Shown: positions 1 through 11,540 of the stretch, in pieces | Position numbering within the stretch: the stretch's first letter is position 1 | Layout: every line of letters starts with the position of its first letter | DNA from: Ziziphus jujuba | Lineage: Eukaryota > Streptophyta > Magnoliopsida > Rosales > Rhamnaceae | Direction: 5' to 3' | Assembly (NCBI RefSeq): GCF_031755915.1 | Contig: NC_083383.1 | Location: forward strand, 32,777,501 to 32,841,500 | Length of the DNA stretch: 64,000 bases | Notes under the pieces: generated by a model | Told to the model about the DNA's origin: nothing | Databases searched by the model: none | What the model saw: the letters and a program-made list of their open reading frames with translations, nothing else | Translations under genes and position numbers: made by a program

Positions 1-45
1 CAAAGTGGAAGTCTTTTCACCATTTTTTTAACTGCTCCGTTGCAG

Positions 46-1544
46 GCTTTCTGTCTGTTGCTTGGTATTTCGGGCTCTGATGTTGAAATGGTACGTACTG
101 TAAACCCTTCTCTCTCGTCAGGCTTAGCATATACTGGTATTTTCTTCTTTATCAGAATATTTGAAGAAGTAAACTGCATCAGGATAAATATACTAAGGCT
201 GAGAAGCTGCTTTCCTTATCATTAAATGATTGGGGGTTAACTTTGGTAACATCAGAGACTCTTGATCCAGTTTGGGCACAGATTTTTGGTGATCCATTTC
301 TAAGGAGAATTCTTTTGAGGTACCATTTTCTTTGGTACTCTTTTTCTGTTGTTTTGGCTCCATTCTTTTTTAGTCCGTGTCATGCATATGAGTTTTATTT
401 TTTGCTTGATGAATAATACACACTTGGGTTTACTTCCTAATGGTTCTTGCTATTGGCATTTTATGGTAATTAACAAGGTATCAAAGTTTTGGTTGTCTGT
501 TTGTTCTGTGTTAGATTCCTAGTGTGCAGCAATTCCTAGTTCTTCTAGTTTGTTGTCTGCAAGTGTAAGGCCACATTTGTTTGTAGATATTGAAGGGTCT
601 GGACATGAGGAGAGCATTGGCGCATTGGTGTTATCTTGATACGCGTCATTAAGTTCATTTCCTAACAACAATAAGCCACTTTAAGAGAAGGTGTTTAATG
701 GTCGGCATTAAGAAAAAGGACAAATTACATGAACCTTCTCTTTATTTCTGCCAGTTTTGTATATATACCTTTATTTTTCCATAAATTAGAAAGGATTACT
801 CACATTGTGGTTGCCTTTTCTTTAAGCACTGCTTTAAAATTTTCAAAATGTAAATTCAATATATGGAACAAATGATAGTGTAACAACAAAAAAATATTCA
901 AAGGGAGGTCTCTATAATTATTAGAAATACAGAAAAAATTCTATGCAACATTCAATATAGAGGGAGATATTTCTATAATTTACCCATAAAGGTGATATTC
1001 TGTTTGAGATCTTTAGTTTTCTTTTGATCGACAGATACTTTTCATCATCTTAAGAAGTTGTAACCGTTTCATTTGAATAAAGAAGTGTCTTATAAACAAG
1101 GATGTCAAAACAGTGATGCAAATGGGCATTTGGATATATGGTCATGCTAAAGATAATATCAATATCCCATGCCAGCTATTATTGTGGGGTTAGACATTGC
1201 AGGAGTGCCTATTTGACTTCTATCTCTAATTTTAGTTTCATCGCTGCTTTGCAACTTCATAGAATAACTCTTATCAGCTTGACACTCTTTGCTTAAGCTC
1301 TTGCAATTAATTTATAATTGTTTGTTTATTATCTTTCTTTTTTCTTTCTTTTTCTGTGTACAGGTTCGTATTTTGTCTGACAGTTTTTACACTTTATGCG
1401 CCAACCTTCAATAAGAAGGAATTCGTTCCCAAGTGCCTGCCAGGTCTTCCAGTGTCTGTCCTGCCAACAAATGCCAAATGTCAAAATTTAGTTCGGCAGA
1501 TTGCCGATATCTTCGGTGCTAGCAGCAGTTTTATATTTTCTTAA
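46..1544 (+). CDS. 3' end of an unidentified plant gene (partial, three exons visible)
   Basis: I infer three exons joined by GT-AG introns: 46-90, 183-319 and 1364-1544, ending in TAA. The reading frame stays open across both junctions (ATG|GAT, then AG|G giving Arg). The readable peptide runs from a segment with GISGSDVEM, through LNDWGLTLVTSETLDPVWAQ and GDPFLRRILLR, to a C-terminus with FGASSSFIFS. It reads like conserved coding sequence: aromatic and charged residues are mixed and there is no low-complexity run. I do not recognise the family. The 5' part lies outside the window. The acceptor at 182/183 is the only one nearby that keeps the frame; the acceptor-like CAG at 153-155 leads to stops. 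A 3' UTR probably follows to about 2000. Confidence 0.55.
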
Positions 1545-2189
1545 GGACATGAACTTGATGAAAATAGACATGGTGACACAGACTCAATGTCATTATCATG
1601 AAGCATGAGAGGGGCAACGCAAATTAGATATCACCAACTCATATAGTCTGAACTGAACTCACAGTCACTGTGTTATATCTCAGTTCACGTGGATGGGATT
1701 TGTGCATCAAGATACTCTTAAAAGAACATTGCAGTTTGTGAATTTAGTTACGTTTTGTGGTGAAATGATATTATTTTTTAGTCTTTCAACATGAGGGGGG
1801 GAAAAAGTCAAAATGGAGATGTAATGCATTAACTTGTAGCATGGATATATTACGCTTATATTTGTACAGGAGGAGAGGAAATTAATGCTTATTTAAATGA
1901 ATGGATTGGAGGGTTAACTTTCATGTGTTCCTGTTTTGTTTGTAGCAATATTTTCAGCAAGTTTACACATTTGTATTCATGTGGAAGAAAACTTCATTTT
2001 ACCCATCAATATGATATTTGCAGTCGGATATATACAAGAAAACATAACAACAAAGCATTTCTAGGTTCGGAGTGAAATTTATGAGGGTCTCAGCTGGAAC
2101 GGAGATTAAATTAGCGGATACCAAAATGTATTAAACATGTATACTATTGAAAAGTTATTCAATTCCCTCTTTGAATTCTTTCTCCAAAA

Positions 2190-2220
<31 letters not shown>

Positions 2221-3323
2221 CACGCACACACACACACACACGTATATCTTTCAATTTCTGTTGTATCAAAAAATTGTTTTAGGAAGCAAAATTAAGGTCA
2301 ACACCATTTATTATATAAGCGCTATTTTAAGCATGATTCTTGGGGCACATTAAAGTGCTATTAATTATAATAAAAAATAATCATAATTAATAGAGAAGAA
2401 CGTTTTGAGGCATATGAATGTGTACGCACTATTCTTTGGCGTCAGAATTATATATTTGTAAAAATGTTAGTAAATGTTTTTACTACACCGGTAACAAACA
2501 AGCAAAAAGGTCCTTTCATCAACTTAATAAACCATTTTGGCAGTTTCAACTTCCAACGGTTGGATGTGTATATGGAGAAATGGTAGTTTTAGCTAGGTGC
2601 AAATTAACACAGGAATATATAAAAGAGTTACTTCCTAAATTATATAACCAATCAATTTGGTACGTCTTTTTCGTGCCTCTCTGGTAAAATCAAAGTATCA
2701 TACCATAACAACAATTAAATTTTTTTTTTTAATTGGTGTTAATTTTCTTTAAGCTTTGTCTTTTGCAATAGCAAAATTGTCTTTTTAAAAAAAAAAAAAA
2801 TTATTTGAAGAAATAATTTACATTTTTTATGAAAAAAATTCAAAATGAGACTAACTAATTAATTATCTGGACATTTTTGTATTTAAAAGATGGTGTTGTT
2901 CAATCGTGTCGTGGCATATGACTCTTTCAGTAAATGGAGCAATTGAAATGTTAAACCTTGATTAGGCTATACATTACTTAAACAATAATGCTAGACTAAC
3001 CAAAATATTTATCAAGTTTGTTCACTAAATAATATGACATATTTAATTTTTTACCTTTATTTATATTCATTTAAAGGTTTACCTTATTTATTTTTAAGTT
3101 ATATAAATATTTCAACCAATTATATATTAATAGATATTTTTTATAAACATTTTGGTAAGTAGAGCGCTACTGTAATTTAAAACTAGAAGATAATATTTTT
3201 TATTAATATCTTTAAAATACTTAATTAATTTCTGCTGAAATCTTATAACGAGGTTGGTAATCTATATAGGAATATCAATGTCTTGTATGTCTAGAATATT
3301 TGTTGTTTAATTATTAGCCAAGA
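1545..3323. other. Intergenic, AT-rich; no gene seen
   Basis: The first few hundred bases are probably the 3' UTR of the upstream gene. The rest is AT-rich with short open frames that show no recognisable protein. A compound microsatellite sits at 2186-2242. No tRNA, rRNA or transposon termini were recognised. Confidence 0.5.
2186..2242. repeat. Compound microsatellite A(n)-(TA)n-(CA)n
   Basis: A run of about 13 A passes into about 11 TA units and then into CA units with one CG interruption. Seen directly. Confidence 0.95.
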
Positions 3324-5400
3324 ATGGAAATAAAGCTTTCGTTAATTAAGCTTTCAATCTCAAGGACAATCTTCACAATAATTCTCATATTGCTGTTATT
3401 ACTTCTCCATGTCGAATCGTTATCACCAAAAAGATCAACTTATACTGTACAAATGAACAAAGTATTCACCACCTCCAAAAAGGGGTCCACCTCCATCATC
3501 ATTCATCAGTTTCCCTTCCATCTCAGACAATATCCAACATCAATACGATCATCGATATTCTTCACCATCACTTATATATATACTTATGATTATGCAATCC
3601 ATGGTTTCAGCGTTCCTTTATCTCCATCTGGACTTGAACTTCTAAAAAGGTCACCAAGATTCATCTTAGCCGCTAGTGATGACTTTGTCAAGCTCCACAC
3701 CACTTACACCCCAGAATTTCTCTCCCTTACTGAGTCGCTTGGACTATGGCGATCGAGTCTCAGAGCATGGAAAAAATGTTACTATTGAGTGTTGCCGGAG
3801 CATCCCAGCTTCAATGACAGAGGCATGACACCTGATATTCTGGACAAAAGGAGACTCTCCGATTCGTGTCAACAAGGACAGGAGTTTAACTCCTCCATGT
3901 GTAACTTAAAGCTCATACGAGCAAAGTATTTTTACTGAGTAGCTGCAGGGAATTATGTTCATGGGCCTTCTCATTTTGGGTATGCTAAAGGGAAAGTCAA
4001 AGGGGTTGCCGCGTACGTTCTAGCTAGATTAGTGGTTTATAAGGTTGCATGGGAAGAAGGATCTGTGACTTCAGATGTTGTTGCTGTAGAAACCGCCATC
4101 GATGTGATTGCCCTTTCCTCAAGTAACAATATATTTTCAAGTCTTGGGAAAACCCTTTGTCCACAAGTTTGTTTTCTGCCATGGAGAAAGGTATAGTGCT
4201 TGGTGACTTGCTTAGCAGAAAATATAGGTCCTGCTATTGCTGCTGTAGATAATGGGTTTCCATGGGTAATAACTGTCGCAGCAGGCACCGTTAGCCGTCG
4301 GTTTGCAGGAACTTTGACACTTGGACAAGTGGTCAAAATTGTTGGATGGTCAACTTTCCCAGGAAATTCCTTATCGCAAAGTGTACCATTACTCTACAAA
4401 AGGCCTCTATCCTCTATCATCCTGTGACTCTCACGAGCTATTATCCAGAGTTGCCAACGCCATCACCGTTTGTGATGCTGTTGGTTCTGTGATTGACCAA
4501 ATATCTAATGTGACCAACGCAAATGCTTTAGGAGCTATATTCGTGTCCAAGAGTCAAATTGTATCCATTCCTAGTTCATGCATCATCATTAAGCCAAAGG
4601 AGTAAAAGATTGTGATGGAATATGCAGAATCCACTGATAAGACTTTATTCAGCATTAAGTTTCAAGAGATTGTTACAACTGCAAATAGTCCAGTACCTTT
4701 TGTTGCTGGTTATACTTCTAGAGGTCCCGTTTATGATTTTGGAGGGTTTGTGAAGCCAGATATAATGGCACCAGGGACAAGAGTATTGGAGGCTTGGATT
4801 CTGGACAAGAGTGTTGGAGGCTTGGATTCCAACCAGAACAACATCTCAAATAGGGACAAATTTGGTTTTGTACAGTGACTATAATTTGAGGACTGGAACA
4901 TCATTTGCTTCCCTTTATGCTGCTGGTGTAGGTGTAGCTGCACTTCTTAAAGGTCCATACCCAGAGTGGATGTCAGTCATAAGCTACTGCATGACGGTGG
5001 AAACAATTTCAAAGACGCATCCCCAATAGCCATGGGATCGGGCCCCCTTTCACCAAACTAAGTTAGGACTTGATCCGGGTTTGATTTATGATGCAACTCT
5101 GCAATACTCTATCAATCTTATTATGCTTTGACCTTGATTTACAAATCTCAATCATTACCGAATCGGAGCATTTTTGTTGTGAAAACACTTGTAGACATCT
5201 TAATCACCCATTAATTTATTGTCTTCTACAACGATACTAGTACCTAAGTTAAGAAATTTGAAAGAAGTGTGACAAATGTAGGACGAACTGGTGGCACCCC
5301 CATTCAATTGTTTAGTTATTTGTGTCACCAGAAACGCTGGGGTTTGGAAGAAAAGGTCAAAAGAAGAGCTATCAAGTTACTATATATCATATAGAGGGAA
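3324..5400 (+). pseudogene. Subtilisin-like serine protease (subtilase) pseudogene, main part
   Basis: The N-terminus (3324-3786) has a hydrophobic signal-like segment followed by an inhibitor-I9 type propeptide: YTVQMNK, then HGFSVPLSPSGLELLKRSPR and TTYTPEFLSL. Downstream pieces lie in different frames. A relic of the catalytic-His region reads HGPSHFGYAKG near 3960. A PA-domain-like stretch (4200-4600) includes AAGTVSRRFAGTLTLG. The catalytic-Ser box GTSFASLYAAGVGVAAL is near 4885-4940. LDPGLIYDAT is near 5070 and a C-terminal VTNVG-like relic near 5270. Plant subtilases are secreted, glycosylated serine proteases of about 750 residues. This copy has many frameshifts and stops and has lost the catalytic-Asp block, so it cannot encode an active enzyme. 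Its 3' end is interrupted by the copia element at 5413; a remnant resumes after 10224. Confidence 0.88.
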
Positions 5401-5403
5401 TGA

Positions 5404-5409
5404 AAATAA
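5404..5409. repeat. Possible copia target-site remnant AAATAA (left)
   Basis: AAATAA lies here just before the 5' LTR and again at 10227-10232 just after the 3' LTR. Spacing to the LTR ends is a few bases off, so the ends may have eroded. Removing the element rejoins the subtilase relic across this site. Confidence 0.4.
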
Positions 5410-5412
5410 CAA

Positions 5413-5585
5413 TGAGTCATTTCCTCTCACGTGATATATAGTTATTTGTTGTAATCAGGTTTTTTAGTGTAGATAATTATGTGTAGAAGTGTTATCTTTA
5501 TCTTGGTAACTAAAGTCTTCTATATGTACCAGTTCAGTATTCAATGAAGAAGAATGTTTCCACATTAAATAATTTTCTTGTTCTT
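5413..5585 (+). repeat. Copia 5' LTR
   Basis: It starts TGAGTCATTTCC and ends TTTTCTTGTTCTT. It matches 10052-10224 along its whole length. It contains a CACGTG G-box at 5428-5433. The 3' terminus lacks the usual CA, so the last bases are uncertain. Confidence 0.9.
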
Positions 5586-5588
5586 ATA

Positions 5589-5601
5589 TGGTATCAGAGC
5601 C
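5589..5601 (+). promoter_or_regulatory. Copia primer binding site (initiator tRNA-Met)
   Basis: TGGTATCAGAGCC, complementary to the 3' end of plant initiator tRNA-Met, lies three bases after the LTR. Confidence 0.9.
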
Positions 5602-5643
5602 ACAGGCCTCACACGAGAAATTTTTTTTTTCTTTCTTTTCCCA

Positions 5644-6561
5644 ATGGCTCATACACAGTCTGATGAAACCTCCTCTATCTCTAAATCTATTCCCACTGTT
5701 CCGATTCAATCTGAGCCCAATATTCATGGTCAAACTCTTATAGCTCTTAATGTCACATTTCAAGCACCATTGAAACTGACAGACTCAACATATTTTCTCT
5801 GGCGTGCACAGTTCGATTCTCTCCCCACTGCTTATGATTTATATGGCTATCTAGATGGCTCTACTCCTTGTCCTCCACCAACAATCACTACTATCTTTGA
5901 TTCTGGCACAACTGTTACTCCAAATCCTAACTATCTTTTTTGGGTTCGGCAAGATAAGTTCTTGTTGAATGCTTTGCAAGCTTCTCTTACACCTGAAATC
6001 TCCCACTTGGTCTCTGGAGCTAAAAGATCTGCTGACGTATGGACAAAATTGGCCACCCAGTTTGCCAAACCATCTCGTTCTCATATCATGGGGTTAAGGG
6101 AACGACTCATCAAGCAACAAGGAGATCGTTCAGTTTCAGAATATTTACTTGATATTAAGACTGCAGCTAACAAACTGGCATTACTCCACATGCTGGTCAC
6201 ACATGAGGACCTCATTCTTTATGTTCTCAATGCACTTGCTTCAGATTTTAAAGATATTTTGGTTGCTTTTCGAACCCATGATAATTCTGTCTCGTACAAT
6301 GATCTTCATGAACAATTAATTGAATATGATTCTTATCTCAAACGCTTATCTCTTCAATCGGAATCTCATTCAATCATAGCTAATGTTGCAAATCGTTCCT
6401 CCCTTTCTTCACGGAAAGGTCTGAAATCTTCTAATGGTTCTACCTCAACTGGTTCTTTTCATACATTTTCTTCTCACGGTCGTCCGAGTAACTATAAGGG
6501 AAAGTGCCAATTATGTGATCAAATTGGTCACTCTGCCAAGTTTTGTCCTTCTCTAAAATAA
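5644..6561 (+). pseudogene. Copia gag (UBN2-type capsid plus zinc knuckle)
   Basis: The start is ATG 5644; the frame is also open upstream to 5578 but that part overlaps the primer site. The protein of about 305 residues has the copia gag pattern (LKLTDSTYFLWRAQF near the N-terminus, then a helical middle). It ends with a CCHC zinc knuckle, CQLCDQIGHSAKFC, which binds RNA in the particle. A stop at 6559 and a frame change separate it from the protease, so gag and pol are no longer one frame. Confidence 0.9.
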
Positions 6562-6698
6562 CAACGGACATATAATCCTTCTCGGTCCAACCTGCCAAGC
6601 TACCGTTCCGCTCCAATACCTCATGCATATAATGTCAACTCCATTAATCAAGGAATATTGAGTACTCGTCCACAGTCGCAGTATTCTGCAATCCGACC

Positions 6699-7903
6699 TG
6701 GCTACTTGATTATGGAGCTTCTCATCATGTGGCTACAGACTTACAGAATCTTACAATTCATTCTGAATATTATGGAACGGATGAAATCTGTGTGGGAAAT
6801 GGTAACTCTCTGCCCATAACTCACACTGGTTCTACTTTTTTAAGAACATCAAATAGGTCTTTTCTCTTATCAGATGTTTTATGTGTTCCCACTATGAAAC
6901 GAAATCTGCTTTCCATTTCAAAACTTTGTAACTCTAATAATGTCTCTGTGGAATTTATGCCTAATTGTTTTGTTATAAAGGATATGCAGACGGGCTCAGT
7001 TCTTCTAAGGGGACCACACAGTAAGGTTGTCTATGAATGGCCTTCCATACACCTCTATCCCTTTGCATTCATAACCAATAAAGCCTCTTTTCATGACTGG
7101 CATTCTCGTTTAGGACATCCAGCTACTAAAGTTCTTCATCGTATGCTCTCTCAGTTTTCTCTACCAGTGTTTATGTCCAAAAATTTTAATTGTAATGCAT
7201 GTGATTGTAATAAAGCACATAAACTTCCTTTTGGTGTGTCTTCAATGTCTAGCTGTAAACCCCTTCAGTTAATTTGTTCAGATGTTTGGGGACTCTCTAA
7301 AATTCAATCGTATGATGGTTACAATTATTATATTATTTTTGTTGATCATTTTACCAAATACATATGGTTGTTTCCTATAAAAAATAAATTTGATGTTTTC
7401 CCTGTTTTCAAAAAATGTAAAAAGATTGTTGAAAAGTATTTCCAAACAAAAATAATATCTTTTTACGCTGATAAGGGTGGAGAGTTTATTAAATTAAAAC
7501 CTTTTTTTGAAAAGCATGGAATTTCTCAATTTTTGACAACTCCTCATACACCAGAACAAAGTGGGTATGCAGAGAGACGCCATAGATATATTCGTGAAAC
7601 AGGTTTAACTTTATTAACACACGCAAATTTACCATTAAATTTTGGATGTATGCATTTACCACTGCTGTCTTTCTTATCAATAGGTTAATAACTCCAACTC
7701 TTTCCAATATTTCACCGTTTCAAAAGCTATTTAATAAACCTCCTAATTATAAATTCCTTAAAAAATTTTGTTGTCTTTGTTATCCACTTTATAAGCCATA
7801 TAGCCATCACAAATTGGAGTCTTCATCTCATCCTTGTATTTTTCTAGGATATCTTCCTCCCAAAGTGGTTATAGGTGTTATTCTCCTTCACATGATAAAA
7901 TAA
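6699..7903 (+). pseudogene. Copia protease remnant, GAG-pre-integrase and integrase core
   Basis: From 6699 the frame reads WLLDYGASHH, the copia protease active site, but with Tyr where Ser or Thr is expected. A GAG-pre-integrase zinc region follows (WHSRLGHP, then CNACDC). The integrase core has its three acidic positions in order: SDVWG, YADKGGEF and a Glu in PEQSGYAERR. The frame stops at 7688; the coding sense continues in another frame at 7646-7903 (FLINRLITPTLSNISPF, then CIFLGY), so a frameshift separates the two. Between 7903 and 8556 is a Pro/Ser/Thr-rich linker, typical of copia polyproteins. Confidence 0.9.
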
Positions 7904-8555
7904 TTATTTCTAGACATGTGAAATTTGTTGAAGCCGTATTTCCTTATAATCCACTCTCATTCACGTTATTTCCCCTTTGTCAACAAAATATACTATTGAC
8001 ACATCATCATCTTTCAAGTATGACCCACCTCATCACCTAATACCTTTAGTGATAAGCATCACTATTCCAACCACTCCATTATGTCATCTGCACCTCCTCC
8101 TAATCCTATTCCTTTTCCTTTTACACCTCTATCTTTTGTTCCCATCCAATCTATCCCACCGTACCCACAACAATCTCCTCCTATTTCTTGTACACCTTTA
8201 TCTTTCATACCTACCCAATCTGTCATGCCATCATTAACTCCATCGAATCCTACTCCTTCTACACCTCTCTTTCTCAGTCCTACTCATTTTCCTTCACCCT
8301 CACGGTGCAACCTGGAAGTATACTTGAGAGTGTCGGAAATCCAATACAACGCCAAGCACCATCTACAGCTCCATAAATATCTACTCCTTCACCTCCCAAA
8401 AGAACACATGCAATGAGAACTCGAGCATTGAATTAGATTTTCAAATCCAAAGTAAATTTTTATCTTGCTACAAAAGACTGTTCTTTCCTAAATGAAGAAC
8501 CACGAACCACAGCAAAGGCATTGTCCATACCTACTTACCTACTTGGTGTGAAGCC

Positions 8556-10000
8556 ATGACCAAAGAATATCATGCCTTACTTCAAAATAACACGTGGAAT
8601 CTTGTACCTTCACTGCCTCATCAAAATGTGGTGGGAAGTAAATGGATTTTTTGCATTAAGCGTAACCCAAATGGATCGGTTGAGAGGCTTAAAGCTAGGT
8701 TGGTTGCCAAAGGATTCACTCAGCGTCCTGGCCCATATTATACTAAGACCTTCAGACCTGTAATAAAGCCTGCCACCATTAGAGTTGTTTTAAGCCTTGC
8801 TCTCTCGAATAATTGGCTTGCTAAGTAGCTCAATGTCAATAATGCATTCTTGAATGGAAATTTGGACGAGGAGGTCTTCATGGAACAACCTGCTTGTTTT
8901 GTAGACTCTACAAAACCTTCGTATGTTTGTCGACTCAACAAAGCGATCTATGGTCTCAAACAGTCTCCTTAGGCATGGTACAATGCCCTGAAAGGTTTTC
9001 TACTTCACTTTGGGTTCAAGAATTCTCACTCTGACACTTCTTTATTTTTCTATACCAGAAATGGCAACACTCTGTATCTTCGTGTCTATGTGGATGATAT
9101 TATCGTAACAAGAAATAACAATAATTTTCTACACCAATTTATTTAAACACTCTCAGGTTAATTCTCTCTTAAAGATCTCGGTGATCTACACTATTTTTTA
9201 AGAGTGGAAGTCCTACCTTCTAAATCTGGTATTCTTCTTTCTCAACAGAAATATATTACAAATTTATTGGATAAAACTAATATGGATGAAGCACGGGATG
9301 TCTCTACACCACTATCTGTTTCAAATTCTCTCTCTATTCATGTTGGAAAGAAGTTGGACAGTCCCACTGATTATCGAAAAATAGTTGGTAGTTTGCAATA
9401 CTTATCCATAACCCGGCCTGACATAGCCTTCTCGGTGAACAAGCTTGCCCAATTCATGCATTCTCCAACTGATGTGCATTGGAGTGCTGTCAAACGACTA
9501 TTGCGCTACTTAAAAGGTACGAGTGATTATGGCTTATTTCTTCGTCGTTCTTCTCCTATGGCTTTACATGCATTTTTGGATGCCGATTGGGCTGGGGACA
9601 AGGATGACAAATGCTTCACCACTGGCTATATTGTGTTTCTTGGTGCCAACCCTATATCTTGGATATCAAAGAAATAAAAATCAGTTTCTAGATCTTCTAC
9701 AGAAGCTGAGTATCAAGCCGTAGCAAATGTCACTACAGAGATCTATTGGATTGAATCTTTGCTCAAGGAACTTGGTATTGGATTGACAGTCTCATGGGTG
9801 GTTTATTGTGATAACTTGGGAGCCACTTACCTTTGCTCAAATCCAGTTTTTCATTCTAAGATGAAGCATGTTGGCGCTGACTTCCATTTTGTGCGTGAAC
9901 GAGTAGCATCTGGCTGTTTGCGTGTTACTCATGTGAGCAGTGGTGATCAACTCGCTGATATTCTCACTAAGCCACTGTCTAGATCTCCATTTATTTCTAA
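8556..10000 (+). pseudogene. Copia reverse transcriptase and RNase H, with stops
   Basis: The RT begins with WNLVPSLPHQNVVGSKWIF and includes LKARLVAKGFTQRPG. Stops follow LALSNNWLAK and interrupt the QSP-AWY segment. The catalytic YVDD is intact near 9090. The connection region has YITNLLDKTNMDEA. The RNase H part has [25 protein letters not shown] and the terminal LADILTKPL. The enzyme would copy element RNA into DNA, but at least four in-frame stops make it dead. Confidence 0.93.
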
Positions 10001-10038
10001 CAGGTCCAAGATTAATGTTTGTAAACGCTCAATAATCT

Positions 10039-10051
10039 TGCGGGGGCATAA
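10039..10051 (+). promoter_or_regulatory. Copia polypurine tract
   Basis: A G-rich stretch (GCGGGGGCATAA) directly precedes the 3' LTR, the usual place for plus-strand priming. Confidence 0.7.
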
Positions 10052-10224
10052 TGAGTCATCTCCCCTCACGTGATATATAGTTATTTGTTGTAATTAGGTT
10101 GTTTAGTGTAGATAATTATGTGTAGACGCGTTATCTTTATCTTGGTAACTAAAATCTTCTATATGTACCAGTTCAATATTCAATGAAGAAGAATCTTTCC
10201 ACATTAAATAATTTTCTTGTTCTT
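10052..10224 (+). repeat. Copia 3' LTR
   Basis: Partner of 5413-5585, the same length, with about nine differences. The CACGTG box is kept at 10067-10072. Confidence 0.9.
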
Positions 10225-10320
10225 TTAAATAAGACAGTTTCTCGTGGAGATTTTTTTTGGATTGAAGAAAGTAAAGAGTAGAGGACGTCAGGAGGACAAA
10301 AGTCCATTTGTTTTGTCACC
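10225..10320 (+). pseudogene. Subtilase pseudogene, 3' remnant beyond the copia insertion
   Basis: Just after the copia element the sequence reads VSRGDFFWIEES, then, after a frame slip, VRRTKV and SPFVLSP. This resembles the subtilase C-terminus (GSLSW..., VRSPIVVT). It continues the relic that ends at about 5400 (YRLS-like and IEGN-like residues). So the copia element split the gene or its pseudogene. Confidence 0.6.
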
Positions 10321-10707
10321 TAAACTTTCTTAATTTCTTAATCCGTTTTCATTACTAATTGTTTGCAACATACTCTTCCTTCATTGACTATGTACTATTT
10401 ATGATTTTTTATTTTTTGTTTTCTCTTTCAGTTTTACAAGTCTTTATGCAACTCATAATCGAAATTTATTTTATCTTTTCTATGGTATAGATAAACAATA
10501 AAAAATTTAAAAGAAATAAACAGTAATTAATATTATAAGAATAGTACTTACCATAAACTTTTAATTTTTCATTATAGAATTACACATTAATTATATACCA
10601 ATATTCATATGAATTTGGATGTATTGCTTTTAAGTATAACACAAAATTAATTATACAAACATTTTATTTTTCAGAAAAGAATTATATAAGCATATATATA
10701 TATATAT
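10321..10707. other. AT-rich spacer; no gene seen
   Basis: A/T-rich sequence ending in a (TA)n run at about 10692-10707, into which the inverted-repeat element appears to be inserted. Confidence 0.5.
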
Positions 10708-11228
10708 GAGAGGGTCTACCATGGGGACCGACTGCATGCCTTACGTGCGGACCAAAAATGTGATTAAAATTGGGGCTCTCTGATTTGCACATCTGGCATC
10801 AACGGTCCTGGACAAAAGCTGGTCTCACATGAGAATTTTGTCCAAGGCTCCCACTTCCCGCTTGCAGCAGCTCACATTCCCGCTTGAAGCAGCTCGAAAC
10901 AGCTTTGCCAAAATTCCCATCTCGCACAACGCTTGTGAACCCACCATCTCGCACCACCATTGCCACCCTTGCGAACCCAATAGCTCACTCCTTTTCTACT
11001 CTGGTTCCTCTTCTCCTCTTCTAGCTCCAACCTAACCGTTCCAACCACCGTGAGTGCCTCTGTCCTCTGTTGGTGATTTTATAGTTTGTAACTTTTTTTT
11101 TCATTCTGGTTATATGTTATATATTTTTTATTATTCAATTACATGGAACCGATCATGTAGTCTTGCATCGTTAAGTCCTATCCAAATTGAATATGCAAGT
11201 CACTTGAAATTTTCTGCTTCACTTATGT

Positions 11229-11267
<39 letters not shown>

Positions 11268-11540
11268 GAAATAGAAAATCTAATTAAGGCCATCATCTCC
11301 CATATATTATTTGTTTATCTATTTATTTATTAACATGTGTAGGAAAAAGTAGGACGGCATAGATGAAGAGATTGAGAAAATGAAAGGATTGAATCAAAGT
11401 TACAAGTGGGGAAGTTCATCAACTCTAATCCCCGTGTATTAGGTGATGGGGAGTGTGGAAAATTCTTACAACCTTCAACCTTCTACTCTAAGATTGCATG
11501 ATTTTCATTTAAACTCCTTTATGTCTAAACACAATTTTTT
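10708..11540 (+). repeat. Terminal inverted repeat, left arm
   Basis: Pairs with 15121-15962. It contains a short coding-like stretch (ALAS-free, Ser/Pro/His-rich) shared by both arms and a poly-A run at about 11230-11266 that is much shorter and interrupted in the other arm. Confidence 0.9.

Larger units (their letters stand above)
5413..10224 (+). mobile_element. Ty1/copia LTR retrotransposon, degraded
   Basis: The order is short LTR, tRNA-Met primer site, gag with a zinc knuckle, protease, integrase, reverse transcriptase, RNase H, polypurine tract, LTR. Integrase before reverse transcriptase is the copia order. The two LTRs (about 173 bp) differ at about nine positions in my hand alignment. 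The coding region carries several stops and frame changes, so the copy is inactive. It is inserted in the 3' part of a subtilase pseudogene in the same orientation. Short LTRs are typical of several copia lineages; I do not assign one. Confidence 0.95.
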
